Source of the DNA: Aneurinibacillus uraniidurans
GTDB taxonomy: Bacteria > Bacillota > Bacilli > Aneurinibacillales > Aneurinibacillaceae
Reading direction: 5' to 3'
DNA length: 64,000 nt
Assembly: GCF_028471905.1 (NCBI RefSeq)
Contig: NZ_CP116902.1
Location: 1,152,501-1,216,500, forward strand
Shown: positions 35,454 to 43,550 of the stretch, one piece after another
How positions within the stretch are numbered: position 1 is the first letter of the stretch
Layout: each line of letters starts with the position of its first letter
Notes under the pieces: generated by a model
Database searches by the model: none
Seen by the model: only the letters and a program-made list of their open reading frames with translations
What the model was told of the DNA's origin: nothing
Made by a program: the position numbers and the translations under genes

Positions 35454-36083
35454 ATGAAAGCAAAAGTGCTCATACTACTTGCATCGCTATGTGTGTCCGG
35501 TGTGGCCGCCGCAGCTTCAGGAGAAAGCTATCTCGGGAAATACCCCATAGTGGATGTAAAATGGAACGGAGCTGCATTTGGAAAGGAAGGTCATCCGCCT
35601 GTCATTAATCTGGAAGGCGTCACCATGGCTCCGCTTGCCGAATTGACCAAAAAGATGGGAGCCTTTCTTTCTAAGGAGGAGGCAACCGGGACGATTAATA
35701 TCGTAAAACCGAATGTAAATATGATTGTAGCAGCGGGAATTCAGGAAGAGGGAGATAAAGAGTATACGATTCGTTCTCCTTTTATGGCGGTAACAGCAGG
35801 CAGCAAAGCATCATTTTCTGTGTTTGCTGATATTGATAATGCGCCTCCTGACAGCATGCTTGTTTTCAAGATCGTTGTTCGCGACCCTTCTGGAACCGAG
35901 CAGTACGTTAGCTATCCACAGAGCTATGCTACAGGCCGGAATGGAACGGCTTTTCTGTATACGCATAACGTAAAAGGAATGGACTTTCGGCAGGCTGGAG
36001 ATTACCGGGTACAGTTGATTATGAAGCGGGATTCAGACGATGAGTACATGATCGTCGGCGAGAATCTTATACATGCCCAATAG
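35454..36083 (+). CDS. Secreted stalk-domain-like protein
   Basis: 209 residues with a clear Sec signal peptide (about 1-21, cleavage near VAAAAS). Residues 35-85 resemble the copper amine oxidase N-terminal or stalk domain common in Gram-positive surface proteins (PVINLEGVTMAPLAELTKKMGAFLS). The C-terminal half looks like a beta-rich domain. AGAGGGAGA precedes the ATG. Function unknown. Confidence 0.82.
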   Translation: MKAKVLILLASLCVSGVAAAASGESYLGKYPIVDVKWNGAAFGKEGHPPVINLEGVTMAPLAELTKKMGAFLSKEEATGTINIVKPNVNMIVAAGIQEEGDKEYTIRSPFMAVTAGSKASFSVFADIDNAPPDSMLVFKIVVRDPSGTEQYVSYPQSYATGRNGTAFLYTHNVKGMDFRQAGDYRVQLIMKRDSDDEYMIVGENLIHAQ

Positions 36084-36117
36084 CCTTTTGCCTGTCCGTG
36101 TATTTCTATTCCATGTA

Positions 36118-36147
36118 AACGATGGTATAATAATAGCTACTATCGTT
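36118..36147 (+). promoter_or_regulatory. Inverted repeat over the -10 of the DUF4912 gene
   Basis: AACGATGGTA (36118-36127) and TACTATCGTT (36138-36147) are inverted repeats with one mismatch. TATAAT (36126-36131) lies between and inside them, so a bound protein would block the promoter. Confidence 0.5.
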
Positions 36148-36198
36148 AAGAAATTTTAGCAGTGTCTACTTTATTATAGAAAGGAAAGAGAGCAGCGG

Positions 36199-36579
36199 AT
36201 GAAAGCGAAGCCTAAGAGGCGTGAGTCCAGTACAGATATGGATGGTCCGAGTCTACGTGTCGCATGGAAAGATACACAATCGCTTGCAGCAGTATGGGAT
36301 GTAGAAGAACAGCAGAGGGAGGCTATTGAGCAACGGTTTGCGATTCCAGTAGGAGAGCTGCCGTTTGTACTTCGGCTGTACGATATTACGGACAGAATGA
36401 TCAAGAATGATGGACTGGATACGTATGTTGATTTCGATATTAACTTCCAGTGCGCAAACTGGCTTTTGTACGGGGTTGAGTCTCAGCGTAAGTATTGTGT
36501 GGAACTGGGCGTGCGCATGATTGACGGTCGGTATTATTCGCTGAAACGATCCGATCACATTCTACCCTATGTAGGGTAG
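36199..36579 (+). CDS. DUF4912 domain protein
   Basis: 126 residues. The central FVLRLYDITDRMIKNDG and the aromatic FDINFQCANWLLYG match the DUF4912 family of Firmicutes, which lacks an assigned role. AAAGGAAAGAG precedes the ATG. The end of the gene carries an exact palindrome (36562-36579), just before the terminator. Confidence 0.8.
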   Translation: MKAKPKRRESSTDMDGPSLRVAWKDTQSLAAVWDVEEQQREAIEQRFAIPVGELPFVLRLYDITDRMIKNDGLDTYVDFDINFQCANWLLYGVESQRKYCVELGVRMIDGRYYSLKRSDHILPYVG

Positions 36580-36590
36580 CAAGATGTAAA

Positions 36591-36620
36591 AAAAGGAGCA
36601 GCTCTGTCTGCTCCTTTTTT
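36591..36620 (+). terminator. Terminator of DUF4912 gene
   Basis: GGAGCAG (36595-36601) pairs with CTGCTCC (36608-36614), with A and T runs on either side. Confidence 0.9.
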
Positions 36621-36656
36621 AATATGTACAGAGAAGAGAAAGACTGGGGGATTGTG

Positions 36657-37142
36657 ATGAACTACGAACAATGGGCCAAAGCAGCACTTACAGGTGCGAT
36701 GACTGTGCAGGAGTTGGCCGATTACTTACAGACTGAAGGCTATAAAGCGGTACAGGCTATCATTTTTTGTTTGGAAAAGGAACTTAGAACGGTTGCAGAT
36801 GAAGAGGGGCTTGTAGCCTGGGAAGAAGCATTTAAGCGGGCACATGCTGCTTTGCCTGCTCCCGGTGAGTATAGTCCGTCCTGGCATGACATCTGGGACG
36901 AGCTTACAGCGGTACAACAGGAAAAAGCAAAAGCATTGGCATCGGTAGCACCAGCAGAGCGCACCGGTATGTGGCAGGTAATCTTTGATAATCCGTATTC
37001 TACAGAGGGAGTGGTCTGTCACCCCAGACTTTCTCTCGCGGATGCGGCGTATTTATACGCGGGATATCGGTACAACCTGAAGAAAAATGAACATGTATGT
37101 TTGCAGAAAGTGCAGACATATGTAGAGGTAGCAGGAGAGTAG
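36657..37142 (+). CDS. Uncharacterised 161-residue protein
   Basis: I do not recognise it. It is soluble and mainly helical, with several Trp and Tyr (YEQWAKAAL, PSWHDIWDELTAVQQEKAK, LADAAYLYAGYRYNL). The ATG at 36657 follows CTGGGGGAT; the longer frame begins in the tail of the preceding terminator. It is convergent with the DUF1885 gene across a strong hairpin. Confidence 0.72.
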   Translation: MNYEQWAKAALTGAMTVQELADYLQTEGYKAVQAIIFCLEKELRTVADEEGLVAWEEAFKRAHAALPAPGEYSPSWHDIWDELTAVQQEKAKALASVAPAERTGMWQVIFDNPYSTEGVVCHPRLSLADAAYLYAGYRYNLKKNEHVCLQKVQTYVEVAGE

Positions 37143-37184
37143 TAAGAAGGAAAGGGGAGAACAAGGTCGAACCCTTTTTCACTA

Positions 37185-37222
37185 AAAAAGCTGCATGGGT
37201 AATGTGCCCATGCAGCTTTTTA
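37185..37222. terminator. Bidirectional terminator between convergent genes
   Basis: AAAAAGCTGCATGGG pairs with CCCATGCAGCTTTTT. Confidence 0.9.
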
Positions 37223-37228
37223 CTTTGC

Positions 37229-37708
37229 TTACTTGCGCGGATTAAAATACATAACCCGATCGTTGAACATATGTAACTCTGCTTTGTATTCGCTTGCAAA
37301 ATAGCGACACAACTCATTGGCCTTACATTTATCTCCGTGTGTAGATTGTTCAGTAAGGGTGATTTGTATGTATGACTGTTCTTTTGGAACGGTGCGTGTG
37401 CGTGTCTGACCTTCATGATCTGGATCTGCTTCTGTGATGGTCTGTTCAATTGTACGCGTTCCGGCTCCGATCAGGATGTAGCGGTACAAAGTTTCATCTG
37501 TTCCTTTGAGATAAAACCATTGCCCTTGTCCTTCTGGTTTTTCTTCTATGGTATAAGGGAAGGCAAACTGGTCGTATGCCCAGTCCAGCTGCGTTCCTGT
37601 TTTTTTGAGGACAGTTGTATACTGGTCTAGCTTTTGTTTCACATCACCAATAGAGGCTTGTGCGACTGTAGAACCTTCCACAAATATGATATAGGCGCTT
37701 CTGCTCAC
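37229..37708 (-). CDS. DUF1885 family protein
   Basis: 159 residues from a GTG behind GGGAGTGAG. It starts MSRSAYIIFVEGS and has the family blocks WAYDQFAFPYTIEE and YIQITLTEQSTHGDKCKANELCRYFA. Known only as a Bacillales-specific family; no function is assigned. Confidence 0.85.
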   Translation of the reverse strand: MSRSAYIIFVEGSTVAQASIGDVKQKLDQYTTVLKKTGTQLDWAYDQFAFPYTIEEKPEGQGQWFYLKGTDETLYRYILIGAGTRTIEQTITEADPDHEGQTRTRTVPKEQSYIQITLTEQSTHGDKCKANELCRYFASEYKAELHMFNDRVMYFNPRK

Positions 37709-37823
37709 GGTTTCTCACTCCCATTTGGATTTTTCGTCCATCTAACGTTGAGTTTAGCATTGGATACATACTTTGGCAACTAATCTTCCAGTGAAAAAAT
37801 GGGGCTAATTGAGAATTAAGTTG

Positions 37824-37861
37824 TTGACTAAATTTTTAGAAAAATGTACTATTATATAGTA
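37824..37861 (+). promoter_or_regulatory. Promoter of MarR-type gene with operator-like palindrome
   Basis: TTGACT (37824-37829), 17 bases, TACTAT (37847-37852). The -10 is the left arm of the perfect palindrome TACTAT-TAT-ATAGTA (37847-37861), a likely autorepression site. Confidence 0.65.
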
Positions 37862-37916
37862 GATAAAATAATTAGAATATAAGAATATTTATTGGAGGGG
37901 GAAGGAGAGACGTATC

Positions 37917-38444
37917 ATGGATAACAAAGAGAGTCATAGTCGGCATGATTTGCATCAAGTTTTGAACACGCTGCGTGCGATCAGCGTTGTAAATAAGGAT
38001 GACTGGGAGACAGCAGCTCGGAAATTGGGGCTTGACTCAGCTGTTCAGCTTAATATTCTATCAATCGTATATTGCTACGAAGGGGTGCGCGTTACGCAGA
38101 TTGCGGATTGGACGTTTTGGCACCCTTCATCTGTTGTCATTCATGTCAAGAAGATGATGGAGAAGGGGCTTGTAACGATTGGGAAAAGTGATAAGGATGG
38201 TCGAGTTGTTAATGTATTTTTGACAGATCGTGGCCGAGAAATTGTGGAACTCAATGAAGAGCAGGCACCCGACGTATTTCGGATTACGAATGCGCTTGCG
38301 AGTCTGGAGCTTCGTTATGGACGCAATGTATCGGCTCTTTTCTATGAGTGCCTCGATTTTCTCGCAGAAGAACTGCATGGACCAGAAAAGGTTTACTGGC
38401 TGCGAGACAGTGAAAAGAACAATTGCAGCATAGCTGCGACATAA
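37917..38444 (+). CDS. MarR-type winged-helix transcriptional regulator
   Basis: 175 residues. The winged helix spans about 30-110: SAVQLNILSIVYCYEGVRVTQIADWTFWHPSSVVIHVKKMMEKGLV holds the recognition helix, followed by the wing SDKDGRVVNVFLTDRG. The helical ends should form the dimer interface. It is loosely reminiscent of Hpr/ScoC, but I would not name it that. GGAGGGGGAAGGAG precedes the ATG. Target unknown; autorepression is suggested by the promoter palindrome. Confidence 0.88.
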   Translation: MDNKESHSRHDLHQVLNTLRAISVVNKDDWETAARKLGLDSAVQLNILSIVYCYEGVRVTQIADWTFWHPSSVVIHVKKMMEKGLVTIGKSDKDGRVVNVFLTDRGREIVELNEEQAPDVFRITNALASLELRYGRNVSALFYECLDFLAEELHGPEKVYWLRDSEKNNCSIAAT

Positions 38445-38492
38445 CCGATATGAAACATATTGCAGTTGCCTGTCTATATAAAGAGGAATAAA

Positions 38493-38527
38493 GAAAACCG
38501 CCTTTCATTTCAGAATGGCGGTTTTTT
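38493..38527 (+). terminator. Terminator of MarR-type gene
   Basis: AAAACCGCC pairs with GGCGGTTTT, followed by TT. Confidence 0.83.
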
Positions 38528-38637
38528 GCAATGTAAACGCTTAATAAATAGGTAATTAGCAATATTTCGTTATATATTACCTGTATGATAAGATAAAGGC
38601 AAGAAGACAATTCATCATGACAGGAGGTTTCGAAAAC

Positions 38638-38931
38638 ATGTTCGAAAGATTATACAGTACATCTGAATCAACAAAAGTAAACTTTGTTGGGTTTGTATCC
38701 GAAAATGCCCGTTATGATTTTGGCATTGTTTACACGAACCAGTTTTTTGGAAAACCCCTGGTCATCTGCATGCAGACAGGGCGTTCCTCTCTAATGTGCG
38801 CTGAGGATGCACAAAACCTTGACGTTCTAAAAAGAAAATTTTCCATTCCCACGGATGAAGAGGCGCGTGAACTGGCCATCTTTTTAGAAAGTCAACTGCC
38901 ACATACAGACCACACTATGACACAATATTAA
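38638..38931 (+). CDS. DUF3055 family protein
   Basis: 97 residues, MFERLY start at 38638 behind AGGAGG. The family core KVNFVGFVSENARYDFGIVYTN and GKPLVICMQTGRSSL is intact. DUF3055 proteins are small cytosolic Firmicutes proteins without assigned function. Confidence 0.87.
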   Translation: MFERLYSTSESTKVNFVGFVSENARYDFGIVYTNQFFGKPLVICMQTGRSSLMCAEDAQNLDVLKRKFSIPTDEEARELAIFLESQLPHTDHTMTQY

Positions 38932-38970
38932 CGTGTTCATAGTATCTGTAGCTTATGATACTGTACGTAC

Positions 38971-39021
38971 AGGAGCTGTCTTATAATCGTCAATGATGAC
39001 GATAGAGACAGCTCCTTTTTA
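38971..39021. terminator. Terminator of DUF3055 gene, GCTGTC family
   Basis: AGGAGCTGTC pairs with GACAGCTCCT, with ATCGTC/GACGAT inside, then TTTTTAT. Confidence 0.85.
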
Positions 39022-39065
39022 TATTGGTCAGGTCAGGAGTGGCAGAAAAAAGGCTAAAATACCGG

Positions 39066-39094
39066 TTGACGATATTAGTATGTCATATTATATT
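39066..39094 (+). promoter_or_regulatory. SR1 promoter
   Basis: TTGACG (39066-39071), 17-base spacer, TATATT (39089-39094). Confidence 0.78.
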
Positions 39095-39103
39095 AATGAC
39101 ATA
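39079..39103 (+). promoter_or_regulatory. CcpN-type operator over the SR1 -10
   Basis: Perfect inverted repeat TATGTCAT (39079-39086) and ATGACATA (39096-39103), 9 bases apart. The left arm with its flank, TATGTCATATT, fits the CcpN consensus TRTGHYATAYW at every position, as I recall it. Confidence 0.65.
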
Positions 39104-39138
39104 ACATATTGAGCGTAATACGCGAGGGGGAACCGGAT

Positions 39139-39255
39139 ATGGGCACAATTATCTGCCAGCATTGTGACACAATTATTGAGCATTATGAAACGGAGAAAGT
39201 AGAAGTGTTGTATGCGAATACATGTGACTGCTCTTCCTGTGGAGAAAAGAAATAG
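39139..39255 (+). CDS. SR1P small GapA-binding peptide
   Basis: 38 residues, MGTIICQHCDTIIEHYETEK then VEVLYANTCDCSSCGEKK. The opening MGTIxCQxC, the acidic middle and the Cys-rich end match B. subtilis SR1P (39 residues). Cys6, Cys9, Cys29, Cys31 and Cys34 could bind metal. GAGGGGG lies at a good distance from the ATG. In B. subtilis SR1P binds GapA and promotes its work with RNase J1. Confidence 0.88.
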   Translation: MGTIICQHCDTIIEHYETEKVEVLYANTCDCSSCGEKK

Positions 39256-39267
39256 TATGACATAATG

Positions 39268-39307
39268 AAAAGGACCGAATGAGTGTATAGCTCATTCGGT
39301 CCTTTTC
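39268..39307. terminator. Bidirectional terminator of SR1 and speA
   Basis: AAAAGGACCGAATGAG (39268-39283) pairs perfectly over 16 bp with CTCATTCGGTCCTTTT (39291-39306). Confidence 0.93.
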
Positions 39308-39314
39308 TATTACA

Positions 39315-40799
39315 TTAGCGAATCGCCGGGTTGCGTTTAATCACTTTAATCATCTCGATGGATTCATCTTCAGGGCCCTGTACTGGCAGCCCGGCTTCTA
39401 GGTTCTCGATGATGTAGTCAATGTTATCCTGAGTAAGCATTTCACCCGGCAGCACAATTGGAATGCCCGGTGGATATACCATAATAAATTCTGCCATAAT
39501 GTGCCCGGCTGCCTCACGCAGCGGTACAAGTTCCGTCTCTGCATAAAATGCTTCACGTGGAGAAAGGGCAAGGTCTGGAATTTTTGGCAGATGCACCGTC
39601 AGTGGTTGAATGGATTCCTTGCCTAGTTGAATACGAGCGAGCTCGCGTAGTGCCTGCACAAGTGTCGTCACAGTGAGAATAGAATCTCCCGGAGTTAAGA
39701 TGCACAGGATGTTGTATAGATCGCTCAATTCGACTTCGATGTTATATTTTTCACGCAGCCATACTTCTACTTGATGTCCGGTTAAACCAATGCCGCGCAC
39801 CTGAATAATCAGTTTGGACGGGTCCATGTTATAAGTAGCAGCACTGCCAAGAATTTCTTCTCCAACGCAGTATAATCCTTTGATACTGTTGATCTCGGAG
39901 CGAGCATGTTGTGCCAGCTCAAGCACGTGATCCAGCATTTCTTTGCCATGCATAACTAATTGCTTTCGTGCTGTATCGAGCGAAGCAAGCAAGATGTACG
40001 ACGTTGACGTTGTCGTCAGCATACTGATTACAGACTTGACCCGGTTCGCTGAGACGAGTCCTTCCCGCACGTTCAGCACGGAGCTTTGTGTCATGGAGCC
40101 GCCTAGCTTATGCACGCTCGTTGCAGCCATGTCAGCTCCTGCCTGCATCGCTGACATCGGCAGATCATCGTGGAAGTGAATATGAACACCATGTGCTTCA
40201 TCGACAAGAACAGGAATACCATGCTCATGGACGACATCCACAATCTCTTTGAGATTGGCTGATACGCCGAAGTATGTCGGATTAATCACCAGTACTGCTT
40301 TAGCGGTTGGATGCTGCGACAGTGCATTGCGGACGGAGTCGATGGTGATGCCGTGTGCAATTCCTAGATTCGGGTCCATAACAGGATGGACGAATACAGG
40401 AATAGCGCCCGCAAAAATAACGGCAGACAGGATGGATTTATGCACGTTACGAGGCACGATGATTTTCTCACCTGGCCCGACAACTGACATAATCATTGTC
40501 ATAATCGCTCCGCTTGTTCCTTGAACAGAGAAAAACGTATAGTCAGCTCCAAACGCCTCTGCTGCAAGTTCCTGCGCTTCTTTAATTATTTTTTTTGGAT
40601 GGTGTAGATCGTCGAGCGGCGCGATGTTAATCAGGTCGATTGATAGCGCATTTTGCCCGATGAATTCACGAAATTCTGGATACATTCCTAAGCCTTTTTT
40701 GTGCCCTGGAATGTGGAACTGAATCGGATTGCGCCGTGCATGTTCCACAAGCCCTGTAAACAGGGGAGTTTTTGTTTGATCCACTGTTTCATTCCCCAT
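39315..40799 (-). CDS. speA: Arginine decarboxylase SpeA (PLP, fold I)
   Basis: 494 residues of the Orn/Lys/Arg decarboxylase group III, the size of B. subtilis SpeA (490). It shows QGTSGAIMTMIM, DEAHGVHIHF and the PLP lysine in ATSVHKLGGSMTQSS. SpeA makes agmatine, the first step to putrescine and spermidine. Position next to SR1 agrees with B. subtilis. Lysine decarboxylase activity is the main alternative. The ribosome site is weak (GAGAAGATAGAAG). Confidence 0.9.
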   Translation of the reverse strand: MGNETVDQTKTPLFTGLVEHARRNPIQFHIPGHKKGLGMYPEFREFIGQNALSIDLINIAPLDDLHHPKKIIKEAQELAAEAFGADYTFFSVQGTSGAIMTMIMSVVGPGEKIIVPRNVHKSILSAVIFAGAIPVFVHPVMDPNLGIAHGITIDSVRNALSQHPTAKAVLVINPTYFGVSANLKEIVDVVHEHGIPVLVDEAHGVHIHFHDDLPMSAMQAGADMAATSVHKLGGSMTQSSVLNVREGLVSANRVKSVISMLTTTSTSYILLASLDTARKQLVMHGKEMLDHVLELAQHARSEINSIKGLYCVGEEILGSAATYNMDPSKLIIQVRGIGLTGHQVEVWLREKYNIEVELSDLYNILCILTPGDSILTVTTLVQALRELARIQLGKESIQPLTVHLPKIPDLALSPREAFYAETELVPLREAAGHIMAEFIMVYPPGIPIVLPGEMLTQDNIDYIIENLEAGLPVQGPEDESIEMIKVIKRNPAIR

Positions 40800-40998
40800 T
40801 TCTTCTATCTTCTCGCCTGTACGAACGGCGACTTATTCGCAAGCTTGCAAACATAATTGAGTATAACAAATGCTCTCACAATTTTCATCCTGAATCGTAT
40901 TTTTACCATTCTGAAAAAATAGACAGGATTTTGCTATATGGAAGCGAATAGTTAAGGTATACAACAGTATTCTACCCCAGTGAGAAGGAGAGACGAGT

Positions 40999-41979
40999 AT
41001 GAAAACACGCGTGACTGAAATTTTTGGCATTGAGTATCCGATTGTGCAGGGAGGACTTGCATATCTTGCTTATGCAGAGTTGGCGGCGGCTGTATCGAAT
41101 GCAGGAGGCCTCGGACAGATTACAGCGATGACATTGAAGACTCCGGAAGCATTGCGTGCCGAGATTCAAAAGGTGCGCAAACTGACTGAGCGTCCGTTCG
41201 GTGTGAATTTTGCGATCGGGCAGCACGGTCATTCTTATGAAGCGATGCTAGATGTGGCGATTGAAGAAAAAGTTCCGGCGATCTCCATTACAGGCGGTAA
41301 TCCAAAGCCGATTTTTGAGCGTCTTGCTGGAACGGGAATTCGGACGCTTGTACTGGTTGCTGGTGTACGTCAGGCGCAAAAGGCAGAAGAGCTTGGAGCG
41401 GATGCGGTCATGGCAGTCGGACAGGAAGGTGGCGGTCATCTCGGACGTGACGATATCGGGACGATGGTGCTTATTCCGCGTGTTGTAGATGCTGTATCGA
41501 TTCCGGTGCTGGCAAGTGGTGGAATTGGAGATGGACGAGGTCTTTTGGCAGCGCTTTCGCTTGGTGCGGAAGGGATTGAGATGGGGACGCGTTTCATTGC
41601 CACAAAAGAGTGTGTCCATGCGCATGAGACGTATAAACAGGCACTTGTAGAAGGCAAGGAAACAGATACGGTTATTATCAAACGGACGCTTGGCGCACCT
41701 GGCCGTACGTTACGTACGCAGCATGCGCTTGATATTGTTGCACGGGAAGCACAGGGGGCTGATTATGAGGCATTAAAAGATATGATCAGCGGACGCGCAA
41801 ACTGCCAGTATATTTATGATGGTAGTGAAGAGACGGGCTATGGCTGGGCTGGACAGGTTATCGGGTTGATTGATGATGTGCCAACTGTTCAGGAGTTGGT
41901 AGATCGCATGATCGTTCAGGCAAACAAAGGCGTATCGCGCTTGAGTCATGCATTTGAAGGGGTCGATGTACGGGGATAG
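40999..41979 (+). CDS. Nitronate monooxygenase/FabK-like flavoprotein
   Basis: 326 residues, FMN-binding TIM barrel opening FGIEYPIVQGGLAYLAYAELAAAVSNAGG, with GQEGGGHLGRDD, LASGGIGDGRG and GAEGIEMGTRFIATKE blocks. The family includes nitronate monooxygenases and FabK enoyl reductases. As fabI is present at 32.4 kb, a fatty-acid role is not required, and I prefer nitronate monooxygenase. GAAGGAGAG precedes the ATG. Confidence 0.88.
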   Translation: MKTRVTEIFGIEYPIVQGGLAYLAYAELAAAVSNAGGLGQITAMTLKTPEALRAEIQKVRKLTERPFGVNFAIGQHGHSYEAMLDVAIEEKVPAISITGGNPKPIFERLAGTGIRTLVLVAGVRQAQKAEELGADAVMAVGQEGGGHLGRDDIGTMVLIPRVVDAVSIPVLASGGIGDGRGLLAALSLGAEGIEMGTRFIATKECVHAHETYKQALVEGKETDTVIIKRTLGAPGRTLRTQHALDIVAREAQGADYEALKDMISGRANCQYIYDGSEETGYGWAGQVIGLIDDVPTVQELVDRMIVQANKGVSRLSHAFEGVDVRG

Positions 41980-42016
41980 AGAGCAAGAGTGATGGAGAAG
42001 GCGAGTGATTACAAGG

Positions 42017-42046
42017 AAGGAAAAGGTGTATGCCTTTTCCTTGCCT
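42017..42046. terminator. Hairpin between convergent genes, AAGGAAAAGG family
   Basis: AAGGAAAAGG (42017-42026) pairs with CCTTTTCCTT (42033-42042). Confidence 0.75.
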
Positions 42047-42053
42047 TAATTTG

Positions 42054-42683
42054 TTAGATGCTTTCCCCACAGGCTAGTTTATAAAGCGGCTGCATCGTAT
42101 GGAAGGTCTCTTCGATGCGGACAAGTAGCTCCTGGTCATTTAATTGGAGCGCCTCCTCTTTGGCAAGGGTAATGCCGCATAGAAGCTCTGATTTTTTGAC
42201 GCGTGCTAAGCGCTCACCCGCATCTGTGATCGCGGCTGTATCTATGGACGTGTGTGGAATAGTACCCGGTTTTGTATGGTCGAAGGACCAAACGTATGAA
42301 GCGGGTACAAGAGTGTGGATGTGTTCTGCTGCTGCGACAAGGCGTGTTCCGAATGTAGGCTTTACGGGCGCCTCATAAATGACGGCAAACCAGATGAACA
42401 GGTGGGTTTCCCACATGCCGACTTGGAAGTGGGGTAACATTTTGTAGCCTCGCTTGCTGGCTGCCCATGCGACCCATGTATCACTTGGTGGATTAATCGT
42501 CCGTCTAGCGTGCTTGGCGACATGCGCGAACATTTCCTCACCGCACTGAGCGGACAGAACAGGAGCAAGACGGGCTCCAAGCGCTTCAAGCTTCGGGCGC
42601 ACAGTCGCTTTCAGCGCTTCCATACGTGCATCCAGACCTGGGATAGTAAAAACAGCAAAATCTTCTTCCGTAAAGTAGGACAT
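42054..42683 (-). CDS. DUF1054 protein YktB
   Basis: 209 residues of UPF0637: it begins MSYFTEEDFAVFTIPGLDARMEA and has CGEEMFAHVAKHARRTINPP, DTWVAWAASKRGYKMLPHFQVG and the FEKRL-like region near the middle. It lies near speA as yktB does in B. subtilis. Structural work on relatives exists but function is open. AGGAGG precedes the ATG. Confidence 0.9.
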   Translation of the reverse strand: MSYFTEEDFAVFTIPGLDARMEALKATVRPKLEALGARLAPVLSAQCGEEMFAHVAKHARRTINPPSDTWVAWAASKRGYKMLPHFQVGMWETHLFIWFAVIYEAPVKPTFGTRLVAAAEHIHTLVPASYVWSFDHTKPGTIPHTSIDTAAITDAGERLARVKKSELLCGITLAKEEALQLNDQELLVRIEETFHTMQPLYKLACGESI

Positions 42684-42839
42684 AATGGCCTCCTATGTAT
42701 GTATACTGTACGCTGATCGTATCATATTGAACGAAGCCTGTTAACACCAAAAACGTGTTGCTTTCATAAAGAAAGTACGATACACTTAACAATAAGAAAA
42801 TTATGATAAATCAGATAACTCCAGAATGGAGGGAATCTC

Positions 42840-43439
42840 ATGCATGTATATGACCAGATCGAATACAGTGATGTCGTCTTGTGGTTTGATGAATTTCAGA
42901 TCCATAGTCTGATTGCCCATATGACAGCGCAAGGTATGAAGGTCGCATGGAAAGAAACATCGCGGTATTTCTCTCTGTCCGTTATAACTGACTCGCAGCG
43001 GCATCGTCTGATATTTCACAGGGTTGGTAAGAAATACAGGATGCGCGATCGGCATTATAATATTTTAGATCAAAATTTTGAAAAGATTTTGTATTACTTT
43101 ATCGAACAGGCACGTGGACATGCTGTGGTAAAGATTTATTCCGGCGGACAGCTGACAGTACAGCGCATTCGCTATGGAGAGGCTGAACAAATTATTAAGA
43201 TCAACGGTTCGCTTCGTGAAATTGTTTTTGAGAAAGTATGTTCTGTGTCAATCGAAGATGTGAAAGCGGCGTTTAATCGAAAGGACGCTGAAGAGCGCAT
43301 TCCTGATTTATTACAGGAAGTAGATGTGGAGCTTGATCGCTTGAATAAAGCGCTTACAAAAGAGGACACAGCAGCGGCCGAGCGGGCAAAAGCACGGCTT
43401 GCCGAATTGCGCCACGAGATGCTTTTATTGGAAGTATAA
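42840..43439 (+). CDS. Uncharacterised 199-residue protein
   Basis: I do not recognise a named family. The first 120 residues look like a compact alpha/beta domain with many Tyr, Arg and His (YRMRDRHYNILDQNFEKILYYFIEQARGHAVVKIY). From about residue 145 the chain is charged and helical (DVELDRLNKALTKEDTAAAERAKARLAELRHEM), probably coiled coil. GGAGGGAAT precedes the ATG. It is followed by a terminator. Confidence 0.82.
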   Translation: MHVYDQIEYSDVVLWFDEFQIHSLIAHMTAQGMKVAWKETSRYFSLSVITDSQRHRLIFHRVGKKYRMRDRHYNILDQNFEKILYYFIEQARGHAVVKIYSGGQLTVQRIRYGEAEQIIKINGSLREIVFEKVCSVSIEDVKAAFNRKDAEERIPDLLQEVDVELDRLNKALTKEDTAAAERAKARLAELRHEMLLLEV

Positions 43440-43474
43440 GCAGGAAATAGCTTTCTTTATAAGGAATATAGTAC

Positions 43475-43512
43475 GCATGCTTCTGTTTCTATGAGAGGCA
43501 TGCTTTTTTTGT
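43475..43512 (+). terminator. Terminator before pepA
   Basis: GCATGC arms flank a 17-base loop and are followed by seven T. Confidence 0.75.
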
Positions 43513-43550
43513 GGCATACTATAAACACATACATTTTGCGGAGGTGCATC

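Larger units (their letters stand above)
39101..39307 (+). ncRNA. SR1-like dual-function small RNA
   Basis: Between a promoter whose start should fall near 39101 and a 16-bp terminator at 39307 lies a unit of about 205 nt, the length of B. subtilis SR1. It carries the SR1P reading frame and lies next to speA, as in B. subtilis. There SR1 base-pairs with ahrC mRNA and its peptide binds GapA. Pairing with the argR gene at 27.2 kb was not tested. Confidence 0.75.

Noticed and set aside
40838-40850. Palindrome GCAAGCTTGC between speA and the flavoprotein gene
   Set aside because: Short and isolated, with no promoter around it that I can place with confidence.
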